Shown here: in pieces, positions 13,393 through 15,941 of the stretch
How positions within the stretch are numbered: position 1 is the stretch's first letter
Layout of the letters: every line of letters begins with the position of its first letter
Assembly (NCBI GenBank): GCA_017694145.1
Contig: JADINF010000144.1
Coordinates: 1-15,941 of the forward strand
Reading direction: 5' to 3'
Origin: Candidatus Stercoripulliclostridium pullicola
GTDB lineage: Bacteria; Bacillota; Clostridia; Christensenellales; DTU072
Length of the DNA stretch: 15,941 nt
Position numbers and translations under genes: made by a program
Notes under the pieces: model-generated
The model's input: the letters and a program-made list of their open reading frames with translations, nothing else
Databases searched by the model: none
What the model was told of the DNA's origin: nothing

Positions 13393-14998
13393 CGTCGCCA
13401 CCTCCCGCAACGGTACCGGCGGCTTTGGCGATTGCCTCCGTCTCCTCCGAAACGCCTTCCGGAACCTTGCCTTCCACGGCTATCTCGTCGATGAGCACGT
13501 CGGCGCCGTACCCGGCGCCTACCGCCGCTACCGGCATAAGAGGTTCGCCCGATTCGACGCGCGCGTCGGCTTCCCTTTCCGCTTCGTGTCTTCCGGCGAG
13601 TTCCGCCTGTATCTTATGTATTCTCTCGCCCGTGAGGTTATAGAAAATCATAGGCAAAATGCTTACGAGGTTGAGTACCGCAGGAATTATCGTATAAATG
13701 GCGAATAAACCCTGTTTGGTGTACTCCGACTGAACGGGTTCGTGTCCGTCGATAAACCCGAGCGGCTGGCTGAAAAGGAAGTAAGAGAGCAGGAAAGTAA
13801 GGAAATAATCTTTCAAACCGCTCGAAATATTGCTTCTGAGTCCCATCAGCGCGTAAGTTATACCTTCCTGGCGCTGACCGGTCTTGTGCTCCCAGTAGTC
13901 AATGGTATCCGCCGCCATAAGGTGCGGAACGACGTTCAGAACGCCTACGGGAAGCATCGTGACGAACATCACTCCCGCGACTATGTACCACGGAGTATTC
14001 ATACCCATGGCGAAAACTATCGCAAGGCACACCGAATGCCATATCGTGGCTATGATGAAAAGCTGTTTGGCGTTAAACATGCGTTTCAGTTTCGGCGCGA
14101 AAAGCATTCCGAGCATCGACGCTATCGCGCCGGGGAGCGCGAACGCTATCTGCAGCGAACCGTTATTGTAAATATAGCATACGACGTAAATTATCGACGC
14201 CGAAACGAGGTTGCGGAAGAACGTGAGAAGGTTGGACAATATCAGAATAAAGAAGGGTTTGTTTTTGAAAAGATATGCAAAACCTTCTCTTAATTTCGGC
14301 GTTTCCGAAGTGGGTTCGATACGTTCGCGGAGCGTGAGAGCGCTTATCACCATGAATATCGGGGCGATAACGCCTATGATGACCGCCGTACCGGTATAAG
14401 TAAGTTCGTAATTGCTGTCGGTGACGATGAGTCCCAAAGAAATGAGCACGAGCGCGGATTGCTCGCCTATCGAGCCGAGTATACGGCTTATCGAGATCAT
14501 TTTGGTACGTTCGTCCACGTTGGGGGAAACGACGGTCGGAAGCCCTCCGAGCGGGACCGCGACGATTGTGCCCACGGTGGTGATCAGTATATACGTAATA
14601 TACATATAAGCTATCTTACCGCCCTCGCTCATTCCCTTCCAGTTGATGAACAAGAGTATCGTAAGCAAAGCGTAAGGAATACTTCCCCAGAGGAGATACG
14701 GGCGCATCTTGCCCATTTTTGTACGCGTTTTATCCACTATCGCGCCCATTATAGGGTCGTTTACTCCGTCCCAGATCTTGGCTATAAGGAACATAGTTCC
14801 AACCGCGCCGAGCGGAATATTCATTATGGCAGTATAGAAAAATAACAGGTATCCCTGAAGCATACCCGTTATAGCGCTCGAGGCAAACATAGTGAGAGAA
14901 AACCAAATATAATCTTTTTTGCCCAAATATTTTTTGTTGAGCAAATCGTCGAAATGTCTTGTTTCGGCAAGCCCTGCCTGCCCCATATTATTGCTCAT
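13385..14998 (-). CDS. GPH-family (MelB-like) sugar:cation symporter
   Basis: Polytopic membrane transporter of 537 residues with about twelve helices, belonging to the glycoside-pentoside-hexuronide:cation symporter family of the MFS. The helix-2 segment KIWDGVNDPIMG carries D77, N80 and D81, matching the cation-site D-x-x-N-D of MelB, and the loop VDKTRTKMGKMRPYLLWG (88-105) is a family hallmark. It probably imports a sugar or sugar acid with Na+ or H+; the downstream lyase suggests a sialic-acid-like substrate. A hydrophilic, acidic C-terminal tail of about 75 residues is longer than usual. I prefer the ATG at 14998, twelve bases after GGGAG; a TTG at 15004 is only six bases from that site and remains possible. 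The gene heads a three-gene operon and its stop overlaps the lipoprotein start. Confidence 0.92.
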   Translation of the reverse strand: MSNNMGQAGLAETRHFDDLLNKKYLGKKDYIWFSLTMFASSAITGMLQGYLLFFYTAIMNIPLGAVGTMFLIAKIWDGVNDPIMGAIVDKTRTKMGKMRPYLLWGSIPYALLTILLFINWKGMSEGGKIAYMYITYILITTVGTIVAVPLGGLPTVVSPNVDERTKMISISRILGSIGEQSALVLISLGLIVTDSNYELTYTGTAVIIGVIAPIFMVISALTLRERIEPTSETPKLREGFAYLFKNKPFFILILSNLLTFFRNLVSASIIYVVCYIYNNGSLQIAFALPGAIASMLGMLFAPKLKRMFNAKQLFIIATIWHSVCLAIVFAMGMNTPWYIVAGVMFVTMLPVGVLNVVPHLMAADTIDYWEHKTGQRQEGITYALMGLRSNISSGLKDYFLTFLLSYFLFSQPLGFIDGHEPVQSEYTKQGLFAIYTIIPAVLNLVSILPMIFYNLTGERIHKIQAELAGRHEAEREADARVESGEPLMPVAAVGAGYGADVLIDEIAVEGKVPEGVSEETEAIAKAAGTVAGGGDDE

Positions 14999-15033
14999 AA
15001 ACAAGCCGTTCTCCCTTCGAATTCGTTACATTA

Positions 15034-15062
15034 AATATAACATGTCTACGTGCGCAGGTCAA
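15034..15062 (-). promoter_or_regulatory. Promoter of the symporter-lipoprotein-lyase operon
   Basis: Minus strand TTGACC (15062-15057), 17-base spacer, TATATT (15039-15034) preceded by TGT, giving an extended -10. Predicted start near 15027. Confidence 0.82.
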
Positions 15063-15073
15063 TAAAATGGTAT

Positions 15074-15086
15074 TACTAAAATAGTA
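15074..15086. promoter_or_regulatory. Palindrome upstream of the symporter promoter
   Basis: Perfect inverted repeat TACTA-AAA-TAGTA, centred about 53 bases upstream of the predicted transcription start, where an activator or an upstream repressor would bind. No cognate regulator gene is in the window. Confidence 0.45.
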
Positions 15087-15114
15087 TCGCTTTTCGCTTT
15101 TGGCGGAAGTATTC

Positions 15115-15146
15115 GGCTCGCACCGGTTGCGAAGTCAGTGCGAGCC
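15115..15146 (-). terminator. Hairpin downstream of the hydrolase gene
   Basis: A 9-bp perfect stem GGCTCGCAC / GTGCGAGCC with a 14-base loop, six bases beyond the hydrolase stop. It lacks a T-run on the minus strand, so it may be a weak or factor-assisted terminator or simply a 3' stabilising hairpin. Confidence 0.45.
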
Positions 15147-15151
15147 CCGTA

Positions 15152-15941
15152 TCAAAGTATTTCCTTCAACGCTTCGCGCACGGCGCGTCCCCAGGCTTCG
15201 GGTTCCTCTTTTATGGGAGAATGCGCGGAATCTTCGAACCATATCCACTTCTTGAAAGGCGCGTCGAGCCCTTCGAACCATTCTCTCGCTATCGAAGAAG
15301 GCGTGTTGTAGTCGTGCCGTCCCTGGGTTATTATCAACGGAACTTCGAGGGAACGAACGCTCCTGTCGTATTCGAGAGCAACCACTTCTCCCCACAATAC
15401 GTCGGTAAGATACAGCGCGCCTTTAGCGTAATTCACGATATCTTTCAACGTGTATTCGTCAGATTTCAAAAGCGGTATGAGCAGCGAGCCCACGGTACCC
15501 TTATGCTCGCGGTATTCCGCGCCGCCGTACTTCGAAAGATAGTTGCGCTGAACCATCATCGCTTTATGCGAAGGATAAACGCCGTCTTTGGGCTCGGCGC
15601 CTTTCAACGCTCTTACGGCAGCGGCGTCGCCGCGCCTTTCCGCTTCGTCCATACAGAATTTATAGGAACGCCATTCGTTCTCCGCGCCGTTCACGAACTG
15701 CCCCTGCCCTATATACGCGGCGATATGCTCGGGATAACGGCTTACGAGCGCCGTACCTATTATGGTGCCCCAGCTGTGCCCCGCGACGATTATTTTGTCG
15801 TATCCGAATTCTTTTACCAGCAATTCGACGAGAGCGCGCGCGTCCTCTACGTAAACGTCTATCGACAGCTTTTCTTCTTTAATGCTTTTGCGGTAACTTT
15901 TACCGGATCCGCGCTGATCCCAGCACACCATAGTGTATTCC
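15152..15941 (-). CDS. Alpha/beta hydrolase, S33 proline iminopeptidase-like (5' end cut by window)
   Basis: Hydrolase of the alpha/beta fold. The frame stays open to the window edge; the visible part is about 262 residues and starts just before the WDQRGSGKS segment, so the N-terminal strands and oxyanion HGGPG-type region lie outside. The methionine at 15931 is internal to that conserved strand and is not the start. The nucleophile elbow is GHSWGT, with Ser encoded at about 15775; the acid is in QGRHDYNTP and the histidine in DSAHSP near the C-terminus, completing a catalytic triad. WDQRGSGKS and GHSWGT are typical of S33-family peptidases and related esterases, but the substrate cannot be assigned. 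The gene stops at 15152 and is followed by a hairpin and then the separate promoter of the symporter operon. Confidence 0.9.
   Translation of the reverse strand, partial: EYTMVCWDQRGSGKSYRKSIKEEKLSIDVYVEDARALVELLVKEFGYDKIIVAGHSWGTIIGTALVSRYPEHIAAYIGQGQFVNGAENEWRSYKFCMDEAERRGDAAAVRALKGAEPKDGVYPSHKAMMVQRNYLSKYGGAEYREHKGTVGSLLIPLLKSDEYTLKDIVNYAKGALYLTDVLWGEVVALEYDRSVRSLEVPLIITQGRHDYNTPSSIAREWFEGLDAPFKKWIWFEDSAHSPIKEEPEAWGRAVREALKEIL

Noticed and set aside
1..15941. CRISPR arrays, insertion sequences, tRNA or rRNA genes
   Set aside because: By eye I found no regularly spaced repeats, no terminal inverted repeats with a transposase, and no cloverleaf or rRNA-like stretch.

Overview
The window looks like chromosomal DNA of an anaerobic Bacillota (Clostridia-type) bacterium, probably an uncultured gut-type lineage. 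The evidence is a T-box leader in front of a tryptophan synthase beta-like gene, a PerR-type regulator joined to rubredoxin/rubrerythrin peroxidase functions, strong Shine-Dalgarno sites, SigA-like TTGACA/TATAAT promoters, and a MacB-type exporter without any outer-membrane partner. The taxonomic placement is inference. Fourteen of the fifteen genes lie on the minus strand. No tRNA, rRNA, CRISPR array or insertion sequence was seen.

Layout from the right edge leftward, which is the direction of transcription for minus-strand genes. (a) 15941-15152: an alpha/beta hydrolase, cut by the window edge. (b) 15004-11623: a three-gene operon of a GPH-family sugar:cation symporter, a lipoprotein of unknown function and an N-acetylneuraminate lyase-like aldolase. 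It has a clear promoter at about 15060-15034 and a bidirectional terminator at 11573-11610. (c) 10867-11526 on the plus strand: a hemolysin III/PAQR-family membrane protein, divergent from (d). (d) 10616-9004: a PerR-type repressor, then one long open reading frame that joins flavin-reductase-like, rubredoxin and reverse-rubrerythrin domains. It ends at a strong terminator. (e) 8856-5267: a five-gene operon of aroB, aroQ, a WYL-domain regulator, a low-molecular-weight tyrosine phosphatase and a two-helix membrane protein, most of them with overlapping ends. A hairpin terminator follows. (f) 5155-1751: an MFP-like membrane adaptor, a MacB-type ATPase and an FtsX/MacB-type permease, forming one exporter. 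(g) 1699-1: a promoter, a tryptophan-type T-box leader and a TrpB2-type gene that runs off the left edge.

Functional themes are aromatic amino-acid supply (aroB, aroQ and T-box-controlled trpB), peroxide/oxygen defence (PerR with rubrerythrin), catabolism of a sialic-acid-like sugar (symporter with lyase) and export or envelope defence (MacAB-like). The two most unusual items are the in-frame flavin reductase-rubredoxin-reverse rubrerythrin fusion, which carries an internal ribosome binding site and start codon, and a MacA-like adaptor in which no lipoyl/coiled-coil hairpin region can be recognised.
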